Assembly: GCF_003946405.1 (NCBI RefSeq)
Contig: NZ_RHOG01000003.1
Span: 1-64,000 of the forward strand
Origin: Lacticaseibacillus yichunensis
GTDB taxonomy: Bacteria; Bacillota; Bacilli; Lactobacillales; Lactobacillaceae
Direction: 5' to 3'
Length of the DNA stretch: 64,000 nt
How positions within the stretch are numbered: the stretch's first letter is position 1; every line of letters begins with the position of its first letter. This document shows positions 16,584-28,627 of this stretch, in pieces. The notes under the pieces are model-generated. The model had not been told where the DNA came from and made no database searches. It worked only from the letters and a program-made list of their open reading frames with translations. Made by a program: the position numbers and the translations under genes.

Positions 16584-17729
16584 TCAGACTTGCCGGTAGC
16601 GTTTCATCGTTTGCCCATTCAGCACCAGGAAGACGAGGGCAAAGCCGAGCAAGATCAGCAGGCTTGGGCCGATCGCCGAAAGGGTCGCGCCTTTTTCGAT
16701 CACTGCGGTCATGCTTTGGGCGCCAAAGTACAGCGGAAAGACATGGGCGACGACCTGGAGCCAGCCAGGCATGGTTGCGACCGGGATGATGCCGGAGAAA
16801 AAGATCTGTGGCAAGGCAACGATGGGGATGAACTGAATCATCTGAAACTCGGAGTCGGCAAAAGTCGAAATGAAGAGCCCCATCGTCAGGGCGACGGCCG
16901 CCATCAACAGATTGATCAGCAAGACCAGCCACAGACTCCCGATGATCTGCACTTTGAAGACGCCGATCGTATAGAGCACGATCAAAAGCGTTTGAACCAC
17001 CGCGAAAAGGCCATAACCGGCCAGGTACCCGGCAATGATCTCGCCGCGCCGCACCGGCGTTGCCAGCAGGCGATACAAGGTGCCAGTCGTGCGCTCGCGA
17101 AGCAGTGCGATGCCGGAGATCAGGAAGACAAAGAAAAACACGATAAAGCCCAGCAGAATTGGCAGAAGCGTGTCAAAATAGGTCGCGTCTGCCCCGCCAT
17201 ATAGGTAATGGGTTTTGACCGTGACGCCTTTTTCGGTGGTCGTCGGTTGCGAGGCCCCTTTGATGCCAGCCTGGCCCGTTGCCTTGGCGAGGGCTGTTTG
17301 AAGCTGCTTGAGGGCGGCTGCTTGGGTCTTGATCGTGGCGGCCGCAGTCTGCATTTTCAGCTTGACCTGCGCTTGTTGCAGGCTCTGTTTGAGGATGGCG
17401 CTTTGGCTTTGGTCACTGTTGGCCAGGGTCAACGTGAGCTTGTCGCCAGTTTGCACCAGCATGCCTGCTGCATCGTGCTGGCGAATCTGCGATTTTGCAC
17501 TACCTGATGCGCTGGTGGGCTTTAGTTTCAAGTGGTCATTTTTCATTGCCGTGGTCAGGGGCTGGTCGACATTTTTCACCAGCAAGCTCGCGGTCTGCGT
17601 GCCGTTCCCCTGGAAGAGAAAATAGACCAGCGTCAAGATCAAGAGGGGACCGAGGAACATCAGCGCCAGCGTCCGTTTGTCTCGAAGCATCTCGGTGAAA
17701 ATGCGATGAATCATTCCTTTAACGCGCAT
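16584..17729 (-). CDS. ABC-2 type exporter permease
   Basis: 381 residues. One N-terminal membrane segment (about 15-40) is followed by a large outside region (about 45-165) and five or six C-terminal membrane segments, the usual ABC-2 exporter layout. The ATG at 17729 is chosen for its GGGAGGAA site; it overlaps the end of the ATPase gene by 11 bp. With the ATPase it should form a drug or lipid exporter in the membrane. The substrate is not predictable from the sequence. Confidence 0.88.
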   Translation of the reverse strand: MRVKGMIHRIFTEMLRDKRTLALMFLGPLLILTLVYFLFQGNGTQTASLLVKNVDQPLTTAMKNDHLKLKPTSASGSAKSQIRQHDAAGMLVQTGDKLTLTLANSDQSQSAILKQSLQQAQVKLKMQTAAATIKTQAAALKQLQTALAKATGQAGIKGASQPTTTEKGVTVKTHYLYGGADATYFDTLLPILLGFIVFFFVFLISGIALLRERTTGTLYRLLATPVRRGEIIAGYLAGYGLFAVVQTLLIVLYTIGVFKVQIIGSLWLVLLINLLMAAVALTMGLFISTFADSEFQMIQFIPIVALPQIFFSGIIPVATMPGWLQVVAHVFPLYFGAQSMTAVIEKGATLSAIGPSLLILLGFALVFLVLNGQTMKRYRQV

Positions 17730-18447
17730 CCTGATTCCTCCCTGCCTGCAAAAAGACTTGCTCGATCGAGTCGACATGGTATTGTGCCGTCAAAGCGGCC
17801 GGCGTCCCTTGGGCGATCGCGGCGCCCTGCCGAATCATCATCACCTGATCGGCTTCTTCGGCGTCTTCCATCACGTGAGTCGTTAATAAAATCGTGATGC
17901 CGCGCTTAGCCATGCGGTGGAGCTCCGCCCAGATCTGTTGGCGAAGCTCCGGATCGATGCCAACAGTCGGCTCATCCAGAATCAGTAATGGCGGATCGGC
18001 CAACAGCGCGATGGCCAAGGACAACCGTCGCCGCATTCCGCCTGAATAATCTTTGAGCGGCTTATCCAGATCACCCTGGAGATCGACAACACCCGCCGCG
18101 CGTGGGATGCGCTGCTGCAATTCAATTTTCAGCACGCCTTGCATCGTGCCGAAAAAGGCCAGATTCTCGCGGCCGGTCAGCTCGTCATATAAGGCGTCGG
18201 TCTGCGCCATGTAGCCGATCTTTGCCAATAGTGCGCGATCGGGCATCGGCGTATTCAAGACCTCGACTGTGCCTGATTTTGGCCGCAGCATGCCCATGAT
18301 CGAACTGACCAGCGTTGTCTTGCCTGCGCCACTTGGACCGATCAAGGCGAGAATCTGCCCTGGCGCCACTTGAAGCGAAATGTCATGAAGCACGATTGTC
18401 TTGCCATAGCCTTGCGTGAGGTGGCTCACGTTGATCACAGTTGCCAT
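17719..18447 (-). CDS. ABC transporter ATP-binding protein of the exporter
   Basis: 242 residues. Walker A is G-P-S-G-A-G-K-T-T (37-45), the signature Y-S-G-G-M follows, and Walker B is L-L-I-L-D-E-P. The ATG at 18447 is preceded by GAAGGAGG; an ATG six codons earlier overlaps that site and is unlikely. It belongs to the CcmA-like group of exporter ATPases and works with the permease encoded next. It is the first gene of the ATPase-permease-tetR operon. Confidence 0.93.
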   Translation of the reverse strand: MATVINVSHLTQGYGKTIVLHDISLQVAPGQILALIGPSGAGKTTLVSSIMGMLRPKSGTVEVLNTPMPDRALLAKIGYMAQTDALYDELTGRENLAFFGTMQGVLKIELQQRIPRAAGVVDLQGDLDKPLKDYSGGMRRRLSLAIALLADPPLLILDEPTVGIDPELRQQIWAELHRMAKRGITILLTTHVMEDAEEADQVMMIRQGAAIAQGTPAALTAQYHVDSIEQVFLQAGRNQDAR

Positions 18448-18534
18448 GGATGTTGCCTCCTTCATGCGGCGAGCACGCGCTCACCGCGTTGAAAATAATA
18501 AGATGCGATCATATTCGATGCTGAAACCCCGTTG

Positions 18535-18580
18535 GTGAGTTTCCACTCACTCATTATAGTCAGCGACAACAAGAGCGCAA
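18535..18580 (-). promoter_or_regulatory. Promoter and palindromic TetR operator of the exporter operon
   Basis: On the minus strand TTGCGC (18580-18575) and TATAAT (18558-18553) are 16 bp apart. Directly downstream is the perfect palindrome GTGAGT-GGAA-ACTCAC (18550-18535), covering the expected transcription start. This position suits repression by the TetR protein of the operon. Confidence 0.65.
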
Positions 18581-18762
18581 CCTCAAATAATGCGGCGAGC
18601 AAACCTTTTCGCAACATCAGCGCTTTCGTTTCTTTGCTGGGCATGGCAGAGTCTTCGAAAACAGGCCATGACTTGCGACCGGTTCTTGAATGCTTGTTAT
18701 AAGCACTTAGCTCCACTTTTTCCACAATTGGACAGCGCTTCCACCGGGTGTGTTGTAGATGT

Positions 18763-18770
18763 GCTATAGT
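18763..18770 (+). promoter_or_regulatory. Extended -10 of the araC-type gene
   Basis: TGCTATAGT is an extended -10 element about 40 bp before the ATG. No convincing -35 accompanies it. Confidence 0.4.
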
Positions 18771-18810
18771 CGGCCCGAACAGGAAACAAATCGACTTATC
18801 GGAGGGCACC

Positions 18811-19638
18811 ATGCAACTGTTATGGCAAAAGTTTCCGGCGCGTGAGCTCGATCTTGCCCCACAGGAATGCGGCTGGCAGCGGTGCACGCCGCTGGATCGC
18901 TATGCGTATCGCATTCAGTGCGATCACATCATTCATTTTGTGGTCCGGGGTCGCGGCTATCTCAAGGTGGCGGGACAAACGCATGAAGTCCGCGTCGGCC
19001 AATGTTTTTTGTTAAAAAGTGGCACTGAGGTCAGCTACTGGCCGGCCTTTGATGACCCCTGGGAGTATTGCTGGCTGGGGTTTGGCGGCCAACTGGCGGG
19101 GCGGTACTTGGATTCAGTTCTGCCGGCGGGGTGGTGGATCGGCGAGATGCCGCAAGTGGCTGGGAAGCTTTTGGTGGGGTTCAACGAAGCACGGATGCCC
19201 GCGGCTGGCCAGGGGGATGATAGCTTGCGGCGGCTGCGGGATCTGGCGGCCTTTTTCTCCGCGTTCTGCGAGGCTGAGGGGTTGACGGAGCCTGAACAGC
19301 CGCCGCATCCGCAGTTGGTGATGCGGGCGTTGACCTATCTGAACGCCTCGTTTGAGCAGCCGATCACGGTGCAGGATGTGGCGGATTCGGTTCATATCAC
19401 GCGCAGTTACCTATACAAATTGTTCATGAAGGAGCTGCGCCTGTCCCCGCAACAATATCTTCAGCGTTTGCGCCTCGGGCATGCCCAACAGCTCCTTGAG
19501 ACCACCCAGCTGTCGATCGAAACGGTCGCCAGCCAATCCGGGTACCGAGATGCGCTGCATTTCACCAAACAATTCAAGGCCCATTACCAACTCGCCCCAC
19601 GGGATTATCGAAAAAAGGGTGCAAAGCGGGGCGTTTAG
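18811..19638 (+). CDS. AraC family regulator with cupin-like sensing domain
   Basis: 275 residues. The N-terminal half is a cupin-like effector domain (H-F-V-V-R-G-R-G-Y near 45, then G-Q-C-F-L-L-K). The C-terminal half is an AraC double helix-turn-helix (about 175-270). GGAGGG sits before the ATG. It probably controls the beta-galactosidase just downstream. Its last eight codons (K-K-G-A-K-R-G-V) and stop lie inside a stem-loop repeat, so the repeat supplies the C-terminus of the protein; this tail is unlikely to be ancestral. Confidence 0.88.
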   Translation: MQLLWQKFPARELDLAPQECGWQRCTPLDRYAYRIQCDHIIHFVVRGRGYLKVAGQTHEVRVGQCFLLKSGTEVSYWPAFDDPWEYCWLGFGGQLAGRYLDSVLPAGWWIGEMPQVAGKLLVGFNEARMPAAGQGDDSLRRLRDLAAFFSAFCEAEGLTEPEQPPHPQLVMRALTYLNASFEQPITVQDVADSVHITRSYLYKLFMKELRLSPQQYLQRLRLGHAQQLLETTQLSIETVASQSGYRDALHFTKQFKAHYQLAPRDYRKKGAKRGV

Positions 19639-19791
19639 GGCTGAGCAGATAGTTCGGCCCGAGCGGTTGATGGCGCACTTAGCCAGCGAACGACCGGGCC
19701 GACTATCTGTCTCAGCCCTGCCCCGCGGCGCCCAACTAAAAAAGGGTGCAAAGCGGGGCGTATAGGGCTGAGCAGATAGTTCGGCTCAGCC
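19611..19791 (+). repeat. Nested stem-loop repeat, locus C (one full and one partial unit)
   Basis: The full unit (19611-19737) has ~24-bp arms GGGCTGAGCAGATAGT/ACTATCTG-T-CTCAGCCC with a basal GCGGGGC/GCCCCGC pair. A second unit begins 127 bp later with nearly the same 50 bases and then breaks off. Left edges are AAAAAAGGGTGCAAAG in both. The first unit overlaps the 3' end of the AraC-type gene. Confidence 0.88.
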
Positions 19792-19854
19792 AAAACCAGG
19801 CAAAAAAGTGACTGGCCAGTTCCAGCCCCACGCGGCATGCAACATAATGCCTGA

Positions 19855-22926
<3,072 letters not shown>

Positions 22927-22970
22927 GCGACGGCCTCAAAGTGCGAGGCTGCATTTCCGTGGAATAGAAA

Positions 22971-23005
22971 AAACGGCGAGGGCCGCATGGACCGTCGCCG
23001 TTTTT
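22971..23005. terminator. Bidirectional terminator between lacZ and the SGNH esterase gene
   Basis: ACGGCGA/TCGCCGT arms with A and T runs outside, placed between two convergent genes. Confidence 0.8.
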
Positions 23006-23015
23006 CGTTGGCTGT

Positions 23016-23633
23016 TCAAATAAGTTGTGCGAGCGTATCCGCGATCTGGCGGCCAATCAGGCGATGGCCCCAATCGGTCGGATGAAACAAGAACCCGGTC
23101 TGCGCCACGTCATCGGCGAAAAATCGTGTGACGTCCGCCTTGACGTCCAGCGGCCACAAGTCACACACGGGCCGGTCGAATTCCCGACCAAGGGCCAGGA
23201 TGCGCTCACGATAAGCGCCGGCGCTCCAGCCTTTTTCCCGCTTATAAACGGGGTAGGGAGCCACCAGCAGGACGGGGATGGTCGGGGACGTTTGTGCCAA
23301 TTGGGTGAGGCAGTGTCGGGTGGCACCGGTAAAGGTCTCGGGCGCCAGCGTGGTTGGCGCGCCGATCTGGCTGAGCGACTCCTTGTTGAAGTTGTTGATG
23401 CCACCAAACAGCACCAGCGCGTCCCCGGGGCGAAAGGCAAAAGTCGCCATACGCTGGGTGATCTGCTGGAGCGTTTCGCCGGAGACCCCTTCATTGAGGA
23501 CGGGTACGCCGAATGTCTCTCGCAACACCTGTTGGTAGCCGACACAGCGCTGCCCCGGGGTGTGAGTGGTGGCTAAATAGCGCTGGCGATCGTACCACGT
23601 CACCGAATCGCCGAATGTGATCAGTCGTTTCAT
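23016..23633 (-). CDS. SGNH/GDSL hydrolase
   Basis: 205 residues with the blocks of SGNH esterases: F-G-D-S-V-T-W near the N-terminus (nucleophile Ser), a Gly block near 45-50, G-G-I-N-N in the middle, and H-P-T-D-W-G-H with the catalytic Asp and His near the end. No signal peptide. The ATG at 23633 follows AGGAGG. It is divergent from the sialidase gene with 105 bp between them, suggesting shared use. A role in removing acetyl groups from sugars such as O-acetyl sialic acid would fit the context but is inference. Confidence 0.85.
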   Translation of the reverse strand: MKRLITFGDSVTWYDRQRYLATTHTPGQRCVGYQQVLRETFGVPVLNEGVSGETLQQITQRMATFAFRPGDALVLFGGINNFNKESLSQIGAPTTLAPETFTGATRHCLTQLAQTSPTIPVLLVAPYPVYKREKGWSAGAYRERILALGREFDRPVCDLWPLDVKADVTRFFADDVAQTGFLFHPTDWGHRLIGRQIADTLAQLI

Positions 23634-23652
23634 GATAAATCCTCCTGTGGCC

Positions 23653-23680
23653 ATGATACGAGGCCAGACGGAAAACACAA
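23653..23680 (-). promoter_or_regulatory. Promoter of the SGNH hydrolase gene
   Basis: On the minus strand TTGTGT (23680-23675) and TATCAT (23658-23653) are 16 bp apart, 20 bp before the ATG. Confidence 0.5.
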
Positions 23681-23738
23681 TGGCGACGTGGCTCGTGAAT
23701 ATGGACTTTTGACGCGACTATGCGTAAAGGAGACACAA

Positions 23739-25049
23739 ATGGCACTATTTGAACCAGAGACAAATGGCATCGCCACCTACCGGATTCCAAATTTGCTGAC
23801 CACTGCGGCTGGCACGGTGCTGGCGTTTGCGGATGGGCGCGTGGCGTCCTCAAATGACAGTCCCAACGAGATTCATTGCGTACTTCGGCGTAGCACGGAT
23901 GGCGGCGCGACGTTTGGCCTGATGCAAACGGTCGTCGCCTATCCCGGGCGCGGATTGAACGGCGCCTCGGCGATCGACTCGAGTAGCCTGCAGGATCCTG
24001 CCACTGGGTGCATCTGGGTCCTGTTTTCCCATTCGCCCAGTGGTGTCGGGCTGTTCAATTCCGTCGTCGGAACGGGGTTTGGCCCGTTTGGCCGGCGACT
24101 GAGCGACGAAGCCGGCCACTTGTTTTCCGTCGATGGCGCCGGGATCGTGCGCGATGCAGCCGGGACGCCGACTGGCCAGCAGGCGGCCGGGACGATGATC
24201 GATGGGCATCATTGGTATCACGCCCGCGACAAAGCACAGGACTTAATGGAACAGCCCACTGTGTTTTTGCAGACGGTCTTCAGTGATGATGACGGTGTGA
24301 CCTGGTCGGCGCCCATTGATCTCAATCCACAGGTCAAACAGCCCTGGATGTCATTTCTTGGGGCGGGGCCAGGCATTGGGACGGTGATCGAAGCCGGCGC
24401 GCATCAAGGCCGCCTGCTGTTTCCGGTGTATTTTGCCAATGCGGCGCATTTCATGTCGGCGGCGCTGATCTATAGCGATGACCATGGCGCGACGTGGCAG
24501 CTGGGCGAAACGCCAAATGCGGGCCGCGTGGTGGCTGGTCAGGTGATCGATCCGGCGACAAGTGATGTGGGCGCGGCCAACTTGACCGAAGCACAGGCGG
24601 TCGTGGCGCAAGACGGTACTGTTCAGCTGTTTATGCGCAATCATCTGCCGGCGCCGCATGCGCTGGTGGCGACAAGCGGCGATGGCGGGGGCCATTTTGA
24701 CACGTTGCGCCCCGTCACCGGTTTCCAGACACCGATCAATCAGGCGAGCTACCTCTATGATCGGGGAAAAACAGTCCTGTTGGCGAGTCATGCGGAGAGC
24801 GCCACCGAAACGCGGCAAAATGGGCAGATTCATCTTTCGCGCGACGGCGGCCAGACCTGGTCGCAGGTCCTGCAAGTTGAACCGCCCACGATGGGGTTTG
24901 GCTATTCTTGTCTGACGCAGCTGGATGATCAGCGGTTTGCGGTGCTGTACGAGCGCATCGCCGATCAAAGTGATTGGGCGCATATGCGGCTATGTTTGAA
25001 AATATTTACATTAGCGGATTTTTCACAGATGGAGGAACCAAATGACTGA
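23739..25049 (+). CDS. Sialidase (exo-alpha-sialidase, GH33 type)
   Basis: 436 residues. It has the Y-R-I-P motif (14-17) with the first Arg of the sialic-acid triad and four Asp boxes: S-T-D-G-G-A-T-F (52), S-D-D-D-G-V-T-W (182), S-D-D-H-G-A-T-W (246) and S-R-D-G-G-Q-T-W (about 367). A G-Y-S-C-L segment near the C-terminus holds the likely nucleophilic Tyr. There is no signal peptide or anchor, so it should act inside the cell on imported sialo-oligosaccharides. The ATG at 23739 has AAAGGAG upstream. It overlaps the GH20 gene by 8 bp. Confidence 0.88.
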   Translation: MALFEPETNGIATYRIPNLLTTAAGTVLAFADGRVASSNDSPNEIHCVLRRSTDGGATFGLMQTVVAYPGRGLNGASAIDSSSLQDPATGCIWVLFSHSPSGVGLFNSVVGTGFGPFGRRLSDEAGHLFSVDGAGIVRDAAGTPTGQQAAGTMIDGHHWYHARDKAQDLMEQPTVFLQTVFSDDDGVTWSAPIDLNPQVKQPWMSFLGAGPGIGTVIEAGAHQGRLLFPVYFANAAHFMSAALIYSDDHGATWQLGETPNAGRVVAGQVIDPATSDVGAANLTEAQAVVAQDGTVQLFMRNHLPAPHALVATSGDGGGHFDTLRPVTGFQTPINQASYLYDRGKTVLLASHAESATETRQNGQIHLSRDGGQTWSQVLQVEPPTMGFGYSCLTQLDDQRFAVLYERIADQSDWAHMRLCLKIFTLADFSQMEEPND

Positions 25050-26508
25050 GCCAATGTGGCAATTGAATGCAGAGACGACCTTACGTGGGGCAGAGACGCC
25101 GGCCATCGCCGACCTGGTCGCGATCGTCGCCGATGAATTAGCGACAAGCGGCTGGGGCTTGTCGCTGCCGGCAGCTGGCGCGACGGGGACGCAGGCTTTG
25201 CAGCTGGCGCTGGCTGACGACATGGCTAGTGGGGACGGGTTTGCAATCGAAGCGACTGAAGCGCGCCTGACCATTTCGGCTGCGACCACGCGGGGGTTGC
25301 TGTACGGCTTACGGACGGTGATCGCGCGCCTGCACGTGGCAGGTGGTTGGCCGCTGGGCAGTGTGCACGAACAGCCCGCATTAGGTGAGCGCCGGCTATT
25401 TGTCGATGCCGGCCGCAAATATTTTTCCAAGGCATGGCTCATTGACCTGATTCACTGGCTCTCATTCCTGCGCATCAACACCTTGCAGTTCCATTTTTCG
25501 GAAAATCGTGGGTTTCGAATCGACTGTGACACGGACCCGGCAATCGTGTCGACGCATCATCTGAGCAAGGCAGATGTCCGCGAGATCTTGGCCGAAGCGC
25601 GGCGGTATCAGGTTGATGTGATTCCGTCTTTTGATACGCCGGGGCACGTGGAACATATTTTGAAGGTACATCCGGAATTCGGCCAACGCGGGGTGGATGG
25701 CACCCGGTCGACGACTGGACTGGATATTACCGACCCGGCGGCCAAGGCGTACTTCCGCAGCCTGTATGAGGAGTATTTTGCCCTGTTTGCAGGGTGCCGC
25801 GACTTTCACATTGGCGGCGACGAATATATGGAACTGGACCGCGAGCCGTTTTTGACCACTTACCAGCCGGTGCTGGACACGTATGCCAAGCACCGGTATG
25901 GCAAGGAGGCGACGTTCAAGGACGCGCTGGCCGGCTATGTCGCCGATCTCGCGGACTTGGCCGAGGACCACGGCTTCCACGCGCGCGTCTGGAATGACGG
26001 TCTGTATTACAGCGAAAATGGGGAGCAGGGTGCCCCTCAGCGGATCCAGATCGATCCGGCACTTGGCATCGACTACTGGTATCCGATGAATTGGAACAAG
26101 GCAGTCGCCGAATTGCCGGTCTTTCTGGCGCGCGGTCAGCGCCGGCTGTTCAACGTTAATTCGACGTTCTTCTATTATGTCTTGCGCACCGAGCTGCCCG
26201 AAGACGGGCGCGCCCAGCACAGCTTCGACGTCCCAGATCAAGATCGGAACATCTACGAGAATTGGCATCCGGGGCTGTTCGCCGGCACCGAGCTGCCGGA
26301 TGACGACCCGCGCATCTGTGGGGCAGCCTTAGCGATCTGGTGCGATGAACCGGATCTGACCGATGAAAAGACGATTCGGCAAGAGATCAGTTCGGCGCTG
26401 CAGGCGTTTGCGGCGAAAGCATGGACACCGGCGATCAACGTAGCCCGGTCCTGGACTGAGCAGCAGCGACTAATGGCGGCTTTGAAGCCACTGGCAGGGC
26501 GGGACTGA
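25042..26508 (+). CDS. Beta-N-acetylhexosaminidase, glycoside hydrolase family 20
   Basis: 488 residues forming the GH20 barrel. The catalytic pair D260-E261 lies in I-G-G-D-E-Y; substrate-assisted hydrolysis of terminal GlcNAc or GalNAc is the family reaction. Other GH20 features are the H-F-S-E-N-R-G-F-R segment and W-N-D-G around 315. No signal peptide, so the enzyme is probably cytoplasmic. It starts 8 bp before the end of the sialidase gene, with GGAGG inside that gene, indicating coupled translation. The two would act one after the other on a sialylated glycan. Confidence 0.92.
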   Translation: MTEPMWQLNAETTLRGAETPAIADLVAIVADELATSGWGLSLPAAGATGTQALQLALADDMASGDGFAIEATEARLTISAATTRGLLYGLRTVIARLHVAGGWPLGSVHEQPALGERRLFVDAGRKYFSKAWLIDLIHWLSFLRINTLQFHFSENRGFRIDCDTDPAIVSTHHLSKADVREILAEARRYQVDVIPSFDTPGHVEHILKVHPEFGQRGVDGTRSTTGLDITDPAAKAYFRSLYEEYFALFAGCRDFHIGGDEYMELDREPFLTTYQPVLDTYAKHRYGKEATFKDALAGYVADLADLAEDHGFHARVWNDGLYYSENGEQGAPQRIQIDPALGIDYWYPMNWNKAVAELPVFLARGQRRLFNVNSTFFYYVLRTELPEDGRAQHSFDVPDQDRNIYENWHPGLFAGTELPDDDPRICGAALAIWCDEPDLTDEKTIRQEISSALQAFAAKAWTPAINVARSWTEQQRLMAALKPLAGRD

Positions 26509-26523
26509 CCAAGAAGCAGGTTC

Positions 26524-26571
26524 AAAAAAGCATCGAGACGCCAAAGTGCTGGGCAGCTCGATGCTTTTTTC
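26524..26571. terminator. Terminator after the sialidase-hexosaminidase pair
   Basis: AAAAAAGCATCGAG/CTCGATGCTTTTTT arms, with A and T runs on either side. Confidence 0.9.
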
Positions 26572-26756
26572 GTACAAAAATAGCGGCTGTGCAACGCACT
26601 GCCGCCTAGGCGTTAGAGAAAGTCTTTAGAGGATGTTACGCCTTCAAGCGGATGGGGAGGTCCCCTTGAAGACATGATTACTATCTCATCGCAGCGCCCT
26701 TGCCTCAATAGCCAAAATCAATAAAAGTCTACACAAATTAAAGGTAAGATTGCCCC

Positions 26757-26786
26757 TTGACATTTTTAAGAAAGCGGTTATATAAA
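26757..26786 (+). promoter_or_regulatory. Strong orphan promoter
   Basis: TTGACA (26757-26762) and TATAAA (26781-26786) are 18 bp apart; a cre-like sequence (12 of 14, AGAAAGCGGTTATA) overlaps the spacer. No protein gene follows on this strand before the convergent repeats and ddl. Confidence 0.6.
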
Positions 26787-26792
26787 TGGCGA

Positions 26793-27000
26793 ACTGATTA
26801 GAAATGCCGGTGAGACGGGGTTATGATCTACTTGATGCGAACATAACTAGGACTGCGGTCGCGCAAAAAACTGCACAAAAAAAGTGAGCCCCTTCGACCT
26901 TCTGAACGTTTGCGCGCCGATCGTCCTGACTCACAGTATGGTTTGGCACCATGCCCTGTATTATGACGGGTCATGGTGCAGTTGTCAATTGGAGAAAATG
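26793..27000 (+). ncRNA. Possible non-coding transcript from the orphan promoter
   Basis: Bases 26793-27000 hold no believable reading frame, but contain a hairpin with perfect arms GCACCATG/CATGGTGC extended by CCC/GGG (about 26947-26982). Upstream, 26607-26670 has two more hairpins (AGGCGT/ACGCCT, TTCAAG/CTTGAA with GGGG/CCCC). No terminator with a T run is seen, so the 3' end may lie in the stem-loop repeats that follow. Could be a small RNA, an antisense RNA to ddl, or a remnant. Confidence 0.35.
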
Positions 27001-27020
27001 GGATGGCGCCCGACTGTGAG

Positions 27021-27305
27021 GCATAGACCATCCCGCGGGCCTCCGCACCCTTTTCCAGTTGGGCTCCGGCCCGCATGGTCGAGGTATCTAGTTGTCTCGT
27101 GCACTCGGTGGCAAGGTTCGCCACCAAGTACCCGAGCCAAACTAGCTACTCGACCATCCCGCAGGCCTCCGCACCCTTTTCCAGTTGGGCTTCGCGCGGC
27201 AGGTCTGAAGCATCTAGTCGACCTGGTCACGTATGGCTAGGTGCGCCATACGCGCCCAGGCCGCACTAGCTACTCAGACCTGAACGCCGCGCTCCGCACC
27301 CTTCC
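27021..27305 (-). repeat. Nested stem-loop repeat, locus D (two full units and a fragment)
   Basis: Units repeat every ~125 bp with the shared linker GCACCCTTTTCCAGTTGGGC. The two full units have different but complementary arms: GGCCCGC-ATGGTCGAG pairing with CTCGACCAT-GCGGGCC-like arms and inner GGTGGC/GCCACC; and GCGCGGC-AGGTCTGA with TCAGACCT-GCCGCGC and inner GTATGGC/GCCATAC. The array starts at the base after the ddl stop codon, in the direction of ddl. Confidence 0.88.
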
Positions 27306-28364
27306 TTAATTATTCATGCCACTTTCGTAAAGGGCGAGTTTGCCTTCGACGATGCTTTCGACGAGGTCTGGGTAGGCCACGCCTTCTGCTTCTGCTTCTT
27401 GCGGCAGAAGGGAGAGCGGTGTCATGCCTGGCAGGTTATTGGCTTCGATGACCCAAACGCCGCCGTCGTTGGCAAAGAAGTCGATACGGCCGTAGTTTTG
27501 CATACCGAGGACCTTCATGGTTTGGACCGCAACGTCTTTCATTTGCTGGTGAACGTCGTCGTCAAGGTCATGCGGCGGGGTCACGAAGTCGGTGTGACCT
27601 GGTTGGAATTTATGTTCGAAATCGTACCAGCCATCATGGACCTGAATCTCGATGGCTGGGAAGGCATGGCCGTTGACAACGCCGAGTGAGAACTCGCGCC
27701 CTGGGGTGAATTCCTCCACGATGGCCGAGTTGTCAAACCGGAAGACATCATTCAAGCTGTTTTCCAGTTCGTCTGCATCATGCACGATATGGGTGCCGAC
27801 AGAGGAACCGCCGGAAGTTGGCTTGACCACGACTGGGTAGGCGAATGGCAAGACATGGCCCGTGGCGCCTTGATCGCGGGTGTACTCGATGAAGGCCGCG
27901 GTCTGGATGCCGTGATACAGCATGATCTCTTTGCTGTAGACCTTATTCATCGTGATGCCGGATGCAGTCGAGCCGGAGCCGGTGTATTTGATGTTGTTCA
28001 GGTCAAGCACGGCTTGCACCTTGCCGTTTTCGCCGTCGCCGCCGTGCAGGGCGAGGAAAACGATGTCGGCTTCTTTGCAAATGGCCAGGACGTTTGGGCC
28101 GAAGAGCTCGGTTGAGCCGTCGCTGCGCAGCGCGTTGATGTCGGCGTCGGTCAAGATCGCATCCGAGATGTTCAGATCTTTGGACGTGTTCGCGTCGTCA
28201 AAGGCTGAGACTGGCGCCTTGCCTGCCAAGTCGTAGCCGAGAAACAGGTCGATGAATGTCGCTTCGTGCCCTTTTTCGCGAAGGGCGTTGGTGATGCGGT
28301 AGCCGCTGGAGAACGAGACGTTGCGCTCGGTACTGCGCCCGCCGGCTAATACGGCAATTTTCAT
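27306..28364 (-). CDS. ddl: D-alanine--D-lactate (D-Ala-D-Ala family) ligase
   Basis: A 352-residue ATP-grasp ligase that makes the dipeptide or depsipeptide for the peptidoglycan precursor. Conserved pieces are the N-terminal G-G-R-S-x-E, H-G-x-x-G-E-N-G near 107, K-P-x-x-G-G-S-S-V-G near 181 and the D-F-F/E-x-N-N-L-P-G-M-T end. At the specificity position in Y-D-F-E-H-K-F the residue is F253. Tyr there marks D-Ala-D-Ala enzymes and Phe marks the D-Ala-D-Lac enzymes of naturally vancomycin-resistant lactobacilli. AGGAGG precedes the ATG. The divergent neighbour is a D-2-hydroxyacid dehydrogenase, as in van clusters. Confidence 0.92.
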   Translation of the reverse strand: MKIAVLAGGRSTERNVSFSSGYRITNALREKGHEATFIDLFLGYDLAGKAPVSAFDDANTSKDLNISDAILTDADINALRSDGSTELFGPNVLAICKEADIVFLALHGGDGENGKVQAVLDLNNIKYTGSGSTASGITMNKVYSKEIMLYHGIQTAAFIEYTRDQGATGHVLPFAYPVVVKPTSGGSSVGTHIVHDADELENSLNDVFRFDNSAIVEEFTPGREFSLGVVNGHAFPAIEIQVHDGWYDFEHKFQPGHTDFVTPPHDLDDDVHQQMKDVAVQTMKVLGMQNYGRIDFFANDGGVWVIEANNLPGMTPLSLLPQEAEAEGVAYPDLVESIVEGKLALYESGMNN

Positions 28365-28430
28365 AAGGGTAGAACCTCCTGATTTTTCCCGCGCGGGGTG
28401 AACCGCGCAGCCGATAGTTTTAGAACCTTA

Positions 28431-28460
28431 AGCATAGCACAAACGAAGCAGTCATTGGAA
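28431..28460 (-). promoter_or_regulatory. Promoter of ddl
   Basis: On the minus strand TTCCAA (28460-28455) and an extended -10 TGCTATGCT (TATGCT at 28436-28431) are 18 bp apart. A cre-like palindrome TGAAAGCGCTTCA lies just upstream (about 28466-28479). Confidence 0.5.
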
Positions 28461-28627
28461 CGAATGAAGCGCTTTCACCAAAAATTAAGGAGTCGAGGGG
28501 CTTCGTTGTTTTTGGTTGAACGCTTCGCAGCTGCCTGATGTCGCTCGTTATTTTCCCCGCGGTTCGACTAGCCAACCGGGTCGTTCTTCCCGTATACTGA
28601 AAATATCTGAAAAAGGGAGTGGCGAAC

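Noticed and set aside
18462-18641. A 59-codon membrane-protein-like frame upstream of the exporter ATPase gene
   Set aside because: It begins upstream of the operon promoter and operator and has no ribosome site, so it would not be transcribed from it.
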